Assembly: GCA_910579995.1 (NCBI GenBank)
Contig: CAJTWH010000018.1
Span: forward strand, 5,542-69,541
Origin: an uncultured Muribaculaceae bacterium
Lineage (GTDB): Bacteria > Bacteroidota > Bacteroidia > Bacteroidales > Muribaculaceae
Length of the DNA stretch: 64,000 nucleotides
Direction of reading: 5' to 3'
Shown one piece after another: positions 8,576 through 17,191 of the stretch (within the stretch, counting starts at the first letter, position 1; every line of letters starts with the position of its first letter). Under the pieces are notes generated by a model. It was not told the DNA's origin, did no database searches, and saw nothing but the letters and a program-made list of their open reading frames with translations. Made by a program: the position numbers and the translations under genes.

Positions 8576-9676
8576 ATGGCACAGGAGCGTGGTGATCTGA
8601 GGTCGCAGAGCCTTGACTTGCTGAGGTTTCCCTTGGCGCTGTTTGTCGTGGCCGTGCATGTGTTCGCTCCCTTCCCCTTTATTGAGCATGATTTCGAGGC
8701 GGCACAGTGGCTTGAGCGTTTCGTGAGAGCTTTTATCAAAGACCAGAGTGTGCCGGTCTATTTTTTCATTGCCGGCTATGTGTTTTTCTTGGGTATGCGT
8801 TTCAGCCTTGAGGCTTACCGGGGCAAGCTGCGGCGCAGGTGCAGTTCGCTTCTCATGCCCTACCTGATGTGGAATAGCGTGGCGCTGCTCTATCTTCTCA
8901 AGATTTTCATCACCGGGGGCGACGCGAGTCAGCTCAATCTGTCGCTGCAGGCGTTTCTGGAGAGTTTCTGGGACGACCGCTATGGCATTGTCCCCTACAC
9001 GGCGGGGGCTGCCGACGGCACATTTCCTATCGACAAGCCGCTGTGGTTTGTACGCGACCTCATGCTTATGGCTCTCGCCTCGCCGGCCATACATGCAATC
9101 TACCGCATGGGGCAGCGGAGAGCGTCGGCTGTGCTTGGGGCGGCGACACTGATATGGGCACTGCGCCTGCCACTGCCCGGGCATGCGCTCCAGCTGCTTG
9201 AGGCTTTTGTATTTTTCGCTTGGGGAGGCCTGCTGAGCTATCACAAGCGCGATATGATGATTGAATTCCGCCGCTTTCTCCTTCCGTCGGCAGTGCTCTA
9301 CCCTGCCGTTGCCTTGACAATTTTCATCCTCAGCCCGGCATGGCCGCAGACGACAGCATACATCAAAAGCGTCAATATCATAGTAGGGCTGTTTTTCTTC
9401 TACAATGTGGCGGCCTGGCTGCTTGAGAAGGGAATGTGCCGGGTGAGCAAATTTCTTGCCTCGGCCTCGTTTTTTATCTATTGCGGCCATTTCATATTGC
9501 TCGACCCGGTGACGCGTCGGCTATACGGGCTGCTCAGCCCGGAGAGCAACGCCGGAATCACGGCCTTCTACCTCGCAAGCTATGCCTGCATAGTATTTCT
9601 GCTGTTGGGAGGCTATGCTCTGCTGCGGCGCTTTGCCCCGCGCATACTCAGGCTCTTCACCGGCGGGCGGCTATAG
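8576..9676 (+). CDS. Acyltransferase 3 family membrane protein
   Basis: The 366-residue protein begins with RSQSLDLLRFPLALFVVAVHV, whose Asp-Leu-Leu-Arg and membrane His are typical of acyltransferase 3 proteins that acylate surface sugars. It has about ten hydrophobic segments. The IPVYFFIAGYVFF-like segment (here VPVYFFIAGYVFF) is the second family hallmark. Substrate is unknown and there is no polysaccharide cluster nearby. It converges with the lipoprotein gene at 9683. Confidence 0.85.
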   Translation: MAQERGDLRSQSLDLLRFPLALFVVAVHVFAPFPFIEHDFEAAQWLERFVRAFIKDQSVPVYFFIAGYVFFLGMRFSLEAYRGKLRRRCSSLLMPYLMWNSVALLYLLKIFITGGDASQLNLSLQAFLESFWDDRYGIVPYTAGAADGTFPIDKPLWFVRDLMLMALASPAIHAIYRMGQRRASAVLGAATLIWALRLPLPGHALQLLEAFVFFAWGGLLSYHKRDMMIEFRRFLLPSAVLYPAVALTIFILSPAWPQTTAYIKSVNIIVGLFFFYNVAAWLLEKGMCRVSKFLASASFFIYCGHFILLDPVTRRLYGLLSPESNAGITAFYLASYACIVFLLLGGYALLRRFAPRILRLFTGGRL

Positions 9677-9682
9677 CTGAGG

Positions 9683-11701
9683 TCAACGACCGAGGTTCAT
9701 GCGGCGTTCGCGCGAATTGGGGTCACCGAAAGGATCGTAGAAATCATCCTGTTCCTCTTCTTTTTCTTCTTCGGGTGCTTTTTCACCGCGCTTGAGCTTA
9801 GGCCTGTTTTTCTTTATGGCGTAGGGCTTCTGCTTGTCGATTGGCAACTCGGTGATATCCCAAGTCTGCTCTACGTCCCAGTTTTTCTTAAGGTCGAGTT
9901 TCTTGGCGAAATAATATACCTCTTCGGGCTGGAGGGAGTCGACGGGGTTGCCGGTATCCCACTTGCCGTTGAGATTATCATCGATAAAGAGGCGCAGATA
10001 GTAAGTGCCCGGCGCGAGGAGCTTGAACGAGGCCACGCTCTGCCCCACCGGCTTGACGGTGCGATAGACCGGGGCGTCGCTGTTGTTGAGCAATTCGAGC
10101 ACGGCCGGGACTGAGTCGAGGTCGACAAGCGTGATGTTGAGATTTGAATAATCTTCGAGCTGCTTGGCCGTTATCTCCTGCTTGAACGGACGGTTGAACG
10201 GGCCATAGATACTGCGCAGCGCCATGGTATCGACTGTGAATTTATACTTTGCGCCGGGAGTCCAGTTTACATCGATATTCGAGCGCAGAAGCGGGTTGAG
10301 ACTGTCGGGGTGGATTGTAAAAGGCAGAGGTTTCCACAATGTATCCACCATCATCTCCAAATGTATGCCGGCGGTATCGAGCGACTCAAGAGGTAGGTTC
10401 GTCTCGAACACGAGAGGCTGCCCGAGCTGCTGCTGCGCACCGCTGCGGAGGGTGAACTGCAGATACTCGAAATCGGGAGGAGGCAGGAATGTGGTGTCTC
10501 CGGTGATTGAATCGACGGTGAAACGCGGCGCTTCGTCCTCATCTTTTTTCTTATCCTTTTTCTTTTTGTTCTTATCAGGATTCTTGTAGAAAAAGCGCAG
10601 GGTGTCGGATGTCCACACAAGCTGCTCGAGGCTGTCGAGCTTCTGATATCTTACGGCGAGGCGCAGGGAGTCGGCCTGCGACACCATGGCGGTATCGGCA
10701 ATCCAGTATGTGAGTGAGTCGCCGGTGAGGTTGGGGTGCATGAGCGCCCACTCCTTGTCGGTGCGGCCAATGCCGGGGGCGCCGTCTACGATAGTCAGCT
10801 CCGGGAGGGAATCCTGCGGAGCGCCGAATATCAATGATATGCGGCGGGCGTCGAGGCGCTTGTAGTCGGCGATATACGGCTGACGGTAGTTGACGTTGAA
10901 CCATGTCAACAGTATATCGTTGGGCAGGAAGCGTATGCCGTCGCGGTGCACGAGCGAGTCTTCGCCGGTGGAAGAGTAGAGGGTATCGGTAATCTCAATG
11001 CGCTCCACCGAGGGGGTGATGAGGCTATCGTAGAAGGCGATGTCCTCGGAGCGGTCCCAATGATAGTCGCGGTTGATGTCGTTGAGGGCGAAAATTCGGT
11101 ATTGTCCGTGGGGCAGATTGCGGATAGTGAACTGTCCGAGCTGATTTGTGCGGGCGATTCGGTCGAGGGGCAATGTTGTGAGGGTGGTGTCGGCGAAAGT
11201 CTCGGCTGAATATACTCCTACAAGCATACCTTGCGCCGGCTCGAGATTCTCGGCCTGTAGAACCATGCCTGATATACGCAGAGAGTCGAGGGCGTCGCCG
11301 GTAGAGAAGTCGAGGGCAAAACCGTCGAGCACATTGCCTTCGTTTAGGTCTTTGATGGCGTCGCCGAAGTCGATGGTATATGTGGTATTGGGGCGGAGTG
11401 TGTCGCGGAAATCCACCGTGAGGTTGCGGCCGTTGGAGCTTACCTGCGGAGGAGTCTTCTGCGCCGGCGACACCACTACTTTGTTGAATGCGTCTTCAAG
11501 CTGTATGTTCTCGTCGAAAGTCACCGACATGCGTGTGCGGTCTACATTACGGGCACCCGGAGCCGGATTGGAGCGCACGAACTTCGGGGGCAGCTCATCG
11601 CGGGCACCGCCTTCGGGGCGTCCCATGCTCGCACATGCGGCAAGGAGGCACGCAAGCACGCACCACAGGAGCAGACGCATGTAGAAAGCGGGGCGGTCCA
11701 T
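9683..11701 (-). CDS. Ig-like (Big_5) domain lipoprotein
   Basis: The 672-residue protein has a signal peptide ending in the lipobox LLAAC (Cys23 if the first ATG is used), so it is a lipoprotein. Residues ~40-135 match the Ig-like Big_5 fold (PPKFVRSNPAPGARNV ... TYTIDFGDAIKDLNEGN). Two long middle regions with repeated calculations of beta strands follow, and the tail is rich in Glu and Lys. Its start overlaps the stop of the polyprenyl synthase gene by one base (TGATG), so translation is coupled. A start 7 codons later (MRLLLW) would leave a cleaner signal peptide. Confidence 0.85.
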   Translation of the reverse strand: MDRPAFYMRLLLWCVLACLLAACASMGRPEGGARDELPPKFVRSNPAPGARNVDRTRMSVTFDENIQLEDAFNKVVVSPAQKTPPQVSSNGRNLTVDFRDTLRPNTTYTIDFGDAIKDLNEGNVLDGFALDFSTGDALDSLRISGMVLQAENLEPAQGMLVGVYSAETFADTTLTTLPLDRIARTNQLGQFTIRNLPHGQYRIFALNDINRDYHWDRSEDIAFYDSLITPSVERIEITDTLYSSTGEDSLVHRDGIRFLPNDILLTWFNVNYRQPYIADYKRLDARRISLIFGAPQDSLPELTIVDGAPGIGRTDKEWALMHPNLTGDSLTYWIADTAMVSQADSLRLAVRYQKLDSLEQLVWTSDTLRFFYKNPDKNKKKKDKKKDEDEAPRFTVDSITGDTTFLPPPDFEYLQFTLRSGAQQQLGQPLVFETNLPLESLDTAGIHLEMMVDTLWKPLPFTIHPDSLNPLLRSNIDVNWTPGAKYKFTVDTMALRSIYGPFNRPFKQEITAKQLEDYSNLNITLVDLDSVPAVLELLNNSDAPVYRTVKPVGQSVASFKLLAPGTYYLRLFIDDNLNGKWDTGNPVDSLQPEEVYYFAKKLDLKKNWDVEQTWDITELPIDKQKPYAIKKNRPKLKRGEKAPEEEKEEEQDDFYDPFGDPNSRERRMNLGR

Positions 11702-12678
11702 CAGTATTGCCTTTCAATGACAAAGTCGAAGAGGTCGGCGAGCTGGCATGTGATATCGCACTGAGGGAGCGAATCGAGAATCGACTGTGCCTGAGCGCGC
11801 AGGTCGGCCATTACAGCGTAGGCGCCCTCTATGCCGCCGTTGTCGCGGGCAAAGGCGAGGATGGTCTCAATGCGGTCGTCGGAGAGTGAGTCGCAGGCCA
11901 ACATCTCTTTAATCTTGCAACTTTCATCTTCGGGGGCACGCTCGAGAGCGAGAAGCAGCGGGAGCGATATCTTGCCCTCGCGCAGGTCGTTGCCGGTAGG
12001 TTTGCCAACGAGAGTCGAGGGAAAGTAATCGAATACGTCGTCGCGCAGCTGGAAGCAGCGGCCGAAGAGAAGTGCGAACTCAGCCAAGGCCTCGGTGGCC
12101 TCGTCGGGAGCTCCGGCGGCTATACAGCCCATACGTGCGCTTGCCACGAAGAGCGAGGCTGTCTTGTAGTCGACAATGCGGAAATAAGCGTCGGGGGTGA
12201 GGCTGTGCTCGCGGGCGTTGCTGATCTGGTCGATTTCGCCGAGCGAGAGGTCGCGGCCGAGGTGGCAGAGCGAGTCGATAATGCGGATATCGCCGGTTGA
12301 TATCGCCTCCTGCATGGCAGATGAGGTGAAGAAGTCACCTACGAGTACGGCGATATGATTGTCCCACACGGCATTGACGGTAGGGCGGTTGCGGCGGGTC
12401 ATGGAGTTATCCACCACATCGTCGTGGATAAGGGAGGCGTTATGGAGAAGCTCAACGGCGGCGGCGGCGGCAAGGACATTTTCGTTGACCTGAGCGAAAA
12501 TCTTGGCGCACATGATGAGCATTAACGGGCGCAACTGCTTGCCCTTGGTGCGCAACAGCGACATCACGATGTTGCTCATCAAAGGATTTGCGCTATTCAA
12601 GCGCTTGGAAATGCGCTCGTTAAGGCTATCTATATCAGCCTTATGCGAGAGTGTAGTCGTTTCGAGTGTAGTCATCAT
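11701..12678 (-). CDS. ispB: Polyprenyl diphosphate synthase
   Basis: The 325-residue enzyme makes long all-trans prenyl diphosphates, probably the menaquinone side chain. The first Asp-rich motif DDVVD is at residues 86-90 and the second, DDVFD, at 213-217; both bind the Mg-diphosphate of the substrates. The KGKQLRPLM segment binds IPP. The 5th residue before the first motif is small, as in long-chain synthases, but chain length cannot be fixed from this. The gene starts a two-gene operon with the lipoprotein. Confidence 0.92.
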   Translation of the reverse strand: MMTTLETTTLSHKADIDSLNERISKRLNSANPLMSNIVMSLLRTKGKQLRPLMLIMCAKIFAQVNENVLAAAAAVELLHNASLIHDDVVDNSMTRRNRPTVNAVWDNHIAVLVGDFFTSSAMQEAISTGDIRIIDSLCHLGRDLSLGEIDQISNAREHSLTPDAYFRIVDYKTASLFVASARMGCIAAGAPDEATEALAEFALLFGRCFQLRDDVFDYFPSTLVGKPTGNDLREGKISLPLLLALERAPEDESCKIKEMLACDSLSDDRIETILAFARDNGGIEGAYAVMADLRAQAQSILDSLPQCDITCQLADLFDFVIERQY

Positions 12679-12692
12679 TGCTCAATGATGTG

Positions 12693-12722
12693 CAAAGGTA
12701 CAAAATTTTCGCAACATGCCAA
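12693..12722 (-). promoter_or_regulatory. Promoter of the polyprenyl synthase operon
   Basis: On the minus strand TTG (12722-12720) and TACCTTTG (12700-12693) are spaced 22 bases. The start codon follows 14 bases after the -7 element. Confidence 0.65.
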
Positions 12723-12728
12723 AACATA

Positions 12729-12755
12729 AAATCCCGACCAAAGCCGGGGTTTTTC
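12729..12755 (-). terminator. Probable terminator of htpG
   Basis: The minus strand reads AAAACCCCG - loop - CGGGATTTT, a stem with one mismatch whose flanks are A and T runs on both strands. It lies 65-90 bases after the htpG stop and before the ispB promoter. Confidence 0.5.
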
Positions 12756-12818
12756 TGTAGGATGTTGCTTGTGGGCTGCGGGGGGATTTTACTAATATGC
12801 CACCCACAAACCACCTGT

Positions 12819-14864
12819 TTATTTCATCAGATCGATTGAGCGGGTGATGAAGGCGCTGAGGGCTTCACCGCGGAGCAGGCCGTTGCCGAGGAGGGCGAGG
12901 TCTACGAGCTGGCTTACCTCGGGTGTGCCGGGGGCGTAGGCGTCGATGGCGTCGTCGATGGCCTTGCGGCTTTCTGTGACTGTCTTTTCGGCCTCGTCGA
13001 CGGTGGCGCGGGCTTCGGGGGTGAGCTCGCTGCTGCCGGCTGCCTTGCGTGTTTCCTCGGCTTTGGCATTGGCCTCGTCGATAGTCTTGAGCAGAGGCTC
13101 TACGGTGGCGTCGAGGGCGGCGTCGGCCTTCTCGGTGATGGCTTTAACCAAGGGGTGCTCGGTGTTGACAACGACGGTGTAGCTGTCGGGCAGGTCGCCG
13201 TAGAAGTTCATGCCGGGCTGAAGGGCTGCCATCTCTTTCATACGGCGCATATATTCGTTCTGAGTGAGGACTACAGGCTGCGAACCGGCAGCGAGGGCCT
13301 CGAACTGCACCATGAAGCTTGTCTTCTCCACTTTGCGCGTCGGGAGCTCGAAGAGACGGGTGAGGATGGCGCGGGCGGCGGGGGTGAGCTCGGCCACCTT
13401 GCGGTCGGACTTGCGGATGAGGTTGTCGGTGACGTCGGAGTCTACGCGCACAAGAGAGGTGTTCTCAAGTTTGTGCTCAAGGAGGCCGACGAAGTGGTTG
13501 TCGAGCTGACCATCGAGCAGGAGCACATTGTAGCCCTTGTCGTTGGCAGCCTTGATATAGTCGTACTGAGCGGTGGCGTCGGTAGCGTAGAGGTAGACGA
13601 TTTTGCCTTCGGCGTCGGTCTGTGCGGCCTCTACGAGAGTCTTGTATTCGTCGAGGGTATAGTAGCGGCCTTCGGTGTCTTTGAGAAGCATGAACTTAAG
13701 GGCGGCGTCGCAGAACTTCTCGTCGGTGAGCATACCGTAGACGATAAATATGCGGATGTCGTCCCATTTCTTCTCAAACTCAGCGCGGTCGGCACGGAAG
13801 AGCTCGTCGAGGCGTCCGGCCACTTTCTTGGTGATGTAGCTCGAGATTTTCTTGACGGCGGTGTCGGCCTGAAGATAAGAGCGCGACACATTGAGAGGAA
13901 TGTCGGGAGAGTCGATCACGCCTTGGAGCAACTGCATGAATTCGGGCACGACGCCTTCTACCGAGTCGGTGACGAACACCTGATTGCAGTAGAGCTGAAT
14001 ACGGTTGCGGTTGATGTCGAAGTTGTTCTTGATCTTGGGGAAGTAGAGGATACCGGTGAGGTGGAATGGATAGTCTACATTGAGGTGAATCCAGAAGAGA
14101 GGCTCTTCCTGACCGGGATAAAGCTCTTGGTAGAAAGCGAGGTAGTCGGCGTCGGTGAGGTCGGCCGGCTTCTTCATCCACTGGGGTTCGGTGCTGTTTA
14201 CAACGAGATCTTTGTCGGTGTCTTTCCACTCGCCGTCTTTCCACTCACGCTCTTTGCCGCTGATGACGGGCACAGGCAGGAAACGGCAGTATTTGCGCAG
14301 CAGCATGTCGACGCGCTGCTGGTCAAGGAATTCCTTGCTCTCGTCGTCGATATAGAGGATGATGTCGGTGCCGCGGGTTGTGCGCGAGCCGGCCTCCATC
14401 GAGTATTCGGGCGAGCCGTCGCACTCCCAGCGTACGGCCTCGGCACCTTCTTTATAAGAAAGCGACTCGATGACAACTTTTTTCGACACCATGAAAGCGG
14501 AGTAGAATCCGAGGCCGAAGTGGCCGATAATGCTTGCGGCGGTGTCTTTGTATTTATTGAGGAACTCCTCGGCGCCGGAGAACGCTATCTGGTTGATATA
14601 GCGGTCGACATCCTCGGCGGTCATGCCTATGCCGGAGTCGCTGACAGTGAGCGTGCCGGCCTCTTTGTCGACAGTCACACGCACATTGAGCTCACCGATC
14701 TCGCCTTTGAATTCGCCGAACGACGAGAGGGCGCGCAGCTTCTGGCTGGCGTCGACGGCGTTAGAGACAAGCTCACGGAGGAAAATCTCGTGGTCGCTAT
14801 AGAGAAATTTTTTGATGACGGGGAAAATATTTTCGGTCGTTACCCCGATAGTACCTTTTTGCAT
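12819..14864 (-). CDS. htpG: Hsp90 family chaperone HtpG
   Basis: The 681-residue protein carries the GHKL ATPase motifs in order: ELVSNAVDAS (31-40, with Glu31 and Asn35), DSGIGMT (76-82) and GHFGLGFYSAF (114-124). Middle and C-terminal dimerisation regions follow. It uses ATP to remodel client proteins. The length fits Bacteroidetes HtpG. It is a single-gene unit with a hairpin terminator downstream; no clear -33/-7 pair was found upstream. Confidence 0.97.
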   Translation of the reverse strand: MQKGTIGVTTENIFPVIKKFLYSDHEIFLRELVSNAVDASQKLRALSSFGEFKGEIGELNVRVTVDKEAGTLTVSDSGIGMTAEDVDRYINQIAFSGAEEFLNKYKDTAASIIGHFGLGFYSAFMVSKKVVIESLSYKEGAEAVRWECDGSPEYSMEAGSRTTRGTDIILYIDDESKEFLDQQRVDMLLRKYCRFLPVPVISGKEREWKDGEWKDTDKDLVVNSTEPQWMKKPADLTDADYLAFYQELYPGQEEPLFWIHLNVDYPFHLTGILYFPKIKNNFDINRNRIQLYCNQVFVTDSVEGVVPEFMQLLQGVIDSPDIPLNVSRSYLQADTAVKKISSYITKKVAGRLDELFRADRAEFEKKWDDIRIFIVYGMLTDEKFCDAALKFMLLKDTEGRYYTLDEYKTLVEAAQTDAEGKIVYLYATDATAQYDYIKAANDKGYNVLLLDGQLDNHFVGLLEHKLENTSLVRVDSDVTDNLIRKSDRKVAELTPAARAILTRLFELPTRKVEKTSFMVQFEALAAGSQPVVLTQNEYMRRMKEMAALQPGMNFYGDLPDSYTVVVNTEHPLVKAITEKADAALDATVEPLLKTIDEANAKAEETRKAAGSSELTPEARATVDEAEKTVTESRKAIDDAIDAYAPGTPEVSQLVDLALLGNGLLRGEALSAFITRSIDLMK

Positions 14865-15030
14865 ATCGTTGTTAATTTATTTATTCAATTACAAGTATAA
14901 CAACTGAAAGCAAAAAAAGTGCCAAACCCTCGACTGCCAATATGACAGCCCACCCGAGGAGCTCGACGTAGAGAAGTCACGCAGATGATGGGGGTATTTA
15001 TCCATTCCTTCAAAAATCAGTCAAATTAAT
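14865..15030. other. Intergenic region between divergent htpG and the 15031 promoter
   Basis: This 166-base stretch is AT-rich and contains no credible reading frame. It must hold the htpG promoter on the minus strand, but no good TAnnTTTG match was found there. Confidence 0.4.
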
Positions 15031-15061
15031 TTGGTGGTTGAGATTTTTTTTGCTTACTTTG
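15031..15061 (+). promoter_or_regulatory. Promoter of the folded leader upstream of 15334
   Basis: TTG at 15031-15033 and TTACTTTG at 15054-15061 are 23 bases apart. The second base of the -7 box is T rather than A. Predicted transcription start is near 15068, 266 bases before the next start codon. Confidence 0.5.
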
Positions 15062-15067
15062 CAGCGT

Positions 15068-15333
15068 GAATCCAAATCGGATTCTGACATATTTGAAAGT
15101 TTAGAATAACTTTTATCACTTGATTTTGCCCATCGCAGATTCATTTATCGATTATCTGACGGCCATTATTGTGCCCTTACGCAACAGCCTCAGTAATCGA
15201 GAATATTGAAATCATGGATGGACTCTCGGAGGTAGGCCTCCGTAAAACATATCAAGTTTCGCTGATTGCGCCGGTCGCTTAGTCCAAGACCGAATAGCAG
15301 TCAGTTATTTTTTTCTCTAAACTTTCAAATAAA
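15068..15333 (+). ncRNA. Structured leader RNA or small RNA
   Basis: The leader is rich in pairing. GAATCC/GGATTC (15068-15084) forms a first hairpin. A perfect 16-bp helix joins 15090-15105 to 15316-15331 and closes almost the whole leader two bases before the ATG at 15334. Inside it are CGGAGG-TAGG-CCTCCG (15227-15242) and a terminator-like hairpin CTGATTGC ... GCAGTCAG (15262-15304) with an inner CGGTC/GACCG stem, followed by TTATTTTTTT. It could be a free RNA of about 245 bases or an attenuator for the downstream gene. I cannot assign it to a known family. Confidence 0.55.
15262..15314 (+). terminator. Intrinsic terminator inside the leader
   Basis: CTGATTGC (15262-15269) pairs with GCAGTCAG (15297-15304), with one G-T wobble, and encloses CGGTC/GACCG. 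The run TTATTTTTTT follows at 15305-15314. It lies 20 bases before the start of the next gene, so transcription of that gene needs read-through. Confidence 0.65.
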
Positions 15334-15960
15334 ATGAAAAACAATCTCAGACTCAACACCACACTCTCCCTGAAAGCCCTTGAGGCACAAGCCATAAAGG
15401 CGACAGCCATTCAGGCAGCTCGCCAAACCCTCCCGCCAACTCCCCACACCCCCAAAATAAACAAACCGAAACCGGCTGTATCCGGCTCTCATGCCAGACG
15501 CCAACCCGCCAACGGTATCGAAAGAGAAGTAAAGGCAATATTCAGCCTCCTCCGCGCAGACGCAGCCCAAAAGAAACACTACATCGCCATCGATCAAACC
15601 GGCGAAGGGCTATCCACAAGATGGCTTATATCTGTATTCAACTCCGATGACTTCAGCCGACAGATGGAGGAGGATAAAACATACCGCGAGTATTTGCGCA
15701 ATGGCTCCGACCGCCGACTCCTTGCAAAGCCCTATAAGGCAACGCCCATTGAGAAATATGGCTTCTATCCCGATCCCGTATGGCCTGACAGACTCGGCTC
15801 TGTAGCCATTTACGGCAAGCATGCCGCTCTGCGCAAGAATATCATCGAGCGAATCGGCTATCTTTTCGGCCATAAGGTTGCAAAAGTCTCTCTTGTAATG
15901 GGTCGCAGACTATTCGTAGACGTACGCTTCGCAGTTTTCAACAAATTCAACGAAGTCTAA
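15334..15960 (+). CDS. Unknown protein behind a regulated leader
   Basis: The 208-residue product begins MKNNLRLNTTLSLKALEAQAIKAT. Residues ~25-65 are Pro/Lys-rich and probably unfolded. The rest looks like a folded domain with KKHYIAIDQTGEGLSTRWLISVF and later GHKVAKVSLVMGRRLFVDVRFAVF. I do not recognise the family. It has no signal peptide or membrane segment. The long, folded leader with a terminator suggests expression controlled after transcription starts. Confidence 0.65.
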   Translation: MKNNLRLNTTLSLKALEAQAIKATAIQAARQTLPPTPHTPKINKPKPAVSGSHARRQPANGIEREVKAIFSLLRADAAQKKHYIAIDQTGEGLSTRWLISVFNSDDFSRQMEEDKTYREYLRNGSDRRLLAKPYKATPIEKYGFYPDPVWPDRLGSVAIYGKHAALRKNIIERIGYLFGHKVAKVSLVMGRRLFVDVRFAVFNKFNEV

Positions 15961-15996
15961 CCACAGGTATCCTCCAAGCCACGTATAATTTGTGGA

Positions 15997-16050
15997 ACGG
16001 GCTGCAAGCGATTGGCTATTGATAGTTTTAGCCAATCGCTTGCAGCCCGT
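15997..16050. terminator. Perfect 22-bp hairpin between convergent genes
   Basis: ACGGGCTGCAAGCGATTGG plus CTA (15997-16018) is the exact reverse complement of 16029-16050, with a 10-base loop. It lies between two genes that end toward each other (15960 and 16093). It lacks a long T run, so it may act as a two-way terminator or mRNA end stabiliser. Confidence 0.6.
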
Positions 16051-16092
16051 CATTATTATAAGTTACATAAAATAATCCACGAAGCCGGCACA

Positions 16093-16866
16093 TCAGGCGG
16101 TGATGAAGAGCAATTGACCCGGGAGTGATGTTTTTTCGGATATATAACTCTCCGTTTCTACGGCCATAAGTTGCTGCGGGGTGGTGATGGAATCGGTGAT
16201 AATCTGTCGCAAAAGTTTCCCGCGCAAAGTTTTCAGACGGTTAGAATTGGGCGTCTTCATCGAGCCTCCGGCCTGTATTTCTTGAAATTCCGCTTTCCAT
16301 ACCTTGGCCCTCGATTCTATCCGGGGCCAGTCAATGCACCTTGCAGCGTCGCCGGGAAGAAGATTCAGAACATTATAATCCTTTTCATTCTCAATCCATG
16401 AAATGACACAGTCGGTTACTCCCTGCCTCAGATAGCCGGCAAGAGTAGCACCGTCCGGGGCCAACTGATTGGTAAAGTCAAATCTGTAGGGTTTTATTAT
16501 ATCGTCAGGACGCAGCCATCCGTAAAGCGACGATATAATGCCTATACATCGGTTGGCACGCTCCTTTTCCGCCTCCCTCAGCGATGGATATTCAAAAGCC
16601 TTGAACACAACTCCCGTAAACGATTCTATCGCCGCGGCGCCCGACTCTTTATAAGGAAAATCATATATCATGAGCCGCAATTTACGGGCCATGGGAACAC
16701 TTATTTTAACTTTCGCGGCCAGTTCGTCGACAGTCATCGCCTCCAAGCCACTCATAATATCGCGAGCCAAGGATTCAAGCGAAGGCCTGTGACACTCCCA
16801 ATCCCGGAGCGTCACCTTGCCTGTGCACGGCGCCATAGTCTTCGATTCAGCAATCAATACAAGCAT
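16093..16866 (-). CDS. yaaA: YaaA family peroxide stress protein
   Basis: The 257-residue protein has the YaaA (DUF328) layout: N-terminal MLVLIAESKTM, the ESFTGVVFKAFE region, YGWLRPDDIIKPYRFDF and NLLPGDAAR. E. coli YaaA lowers free iron and limits DNA damage during peroxide stress. The tail is less conserved. The promoter on the minus strand is TATCTTCG at 16899-16892. Confidence 0.9.
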   Translation of the reverse strand: MLVLIAESKTMAPCTGKVTLRDWECHRPSLESLARDIMSGLEAMTVDELAAKVKISVPMARKLRLMIYDFPYKESGAAAIESFTGVVFKAFEYPSLREAEKERANRCIGIISSLYGWLRPDDIIKPYRFDFTNQLAPDGATLAGYLRQGVTDCVISWIENEKDYNVLNLLPGDAARCIDWPRIESRAKVWKAEFQEIQAGGSMKTPNSNRLKTLRGKLLRQIITDSITTPQQLMAVETESYISEKTSLPGQLLFITA

Positions 16867-17191
16867 AATACCTCGTCTAAATTTGTATACACGAAGATAC
16901 GACTTTTTTACGGCAGTTTAAAGTTTCGGGGATATTTTTATTCTAATCATCCGTCATGATGGATGATCAGTTCAGTAATTAGACTCCGGTGGTGTGTATC
17001 CCTCTTGAAAACAGTCACCGGGGATTATTGGCGGCTTGTCGGCATTTCTTTCCTAAAGCAATCACACACTTGGAATGTTTCAGGGTGCTTTATACGACCG
17101 AATATTGACCTGCTTTTCTCTTTTGATGTCGACACTACCCAATCCACCAATTCTCCGATAGATATTGTCAGATTTTCGCTAACTTTGCAGA
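16867..17191. other. Divergent intergenic region between yaaA and the kinase gene
   Basis: The 325 bases contain the yaaA promoter (TATCTTCG, minus strand, 16899-16892) and the kinase -7 box (17180-17187). A short palindrome ATCATCC-GTCATGAT-GGATGAT lies near 16946-16967. The region from 16990 to 17160 shows no credible gene or clear structure. Confidence 0.5.
17180..17187 (+). promoter_or_regulatory. Leaderless-type -7 element of the kinase gene
   Basis: TAACTTTG ends exactly 4 bases before the GTG at 17192. The same spacing occurs at three other genes in the window and supports GTG as the start on a leaderless mRNA. No clear -33 element is seen. Confidence 0.45.

Noticed and set aside
13155..14900. 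Long plus-strand open frame opposite htpG
   Set aside because: It mirrors htpG; composition and lack of motifs mark it as a shadow.
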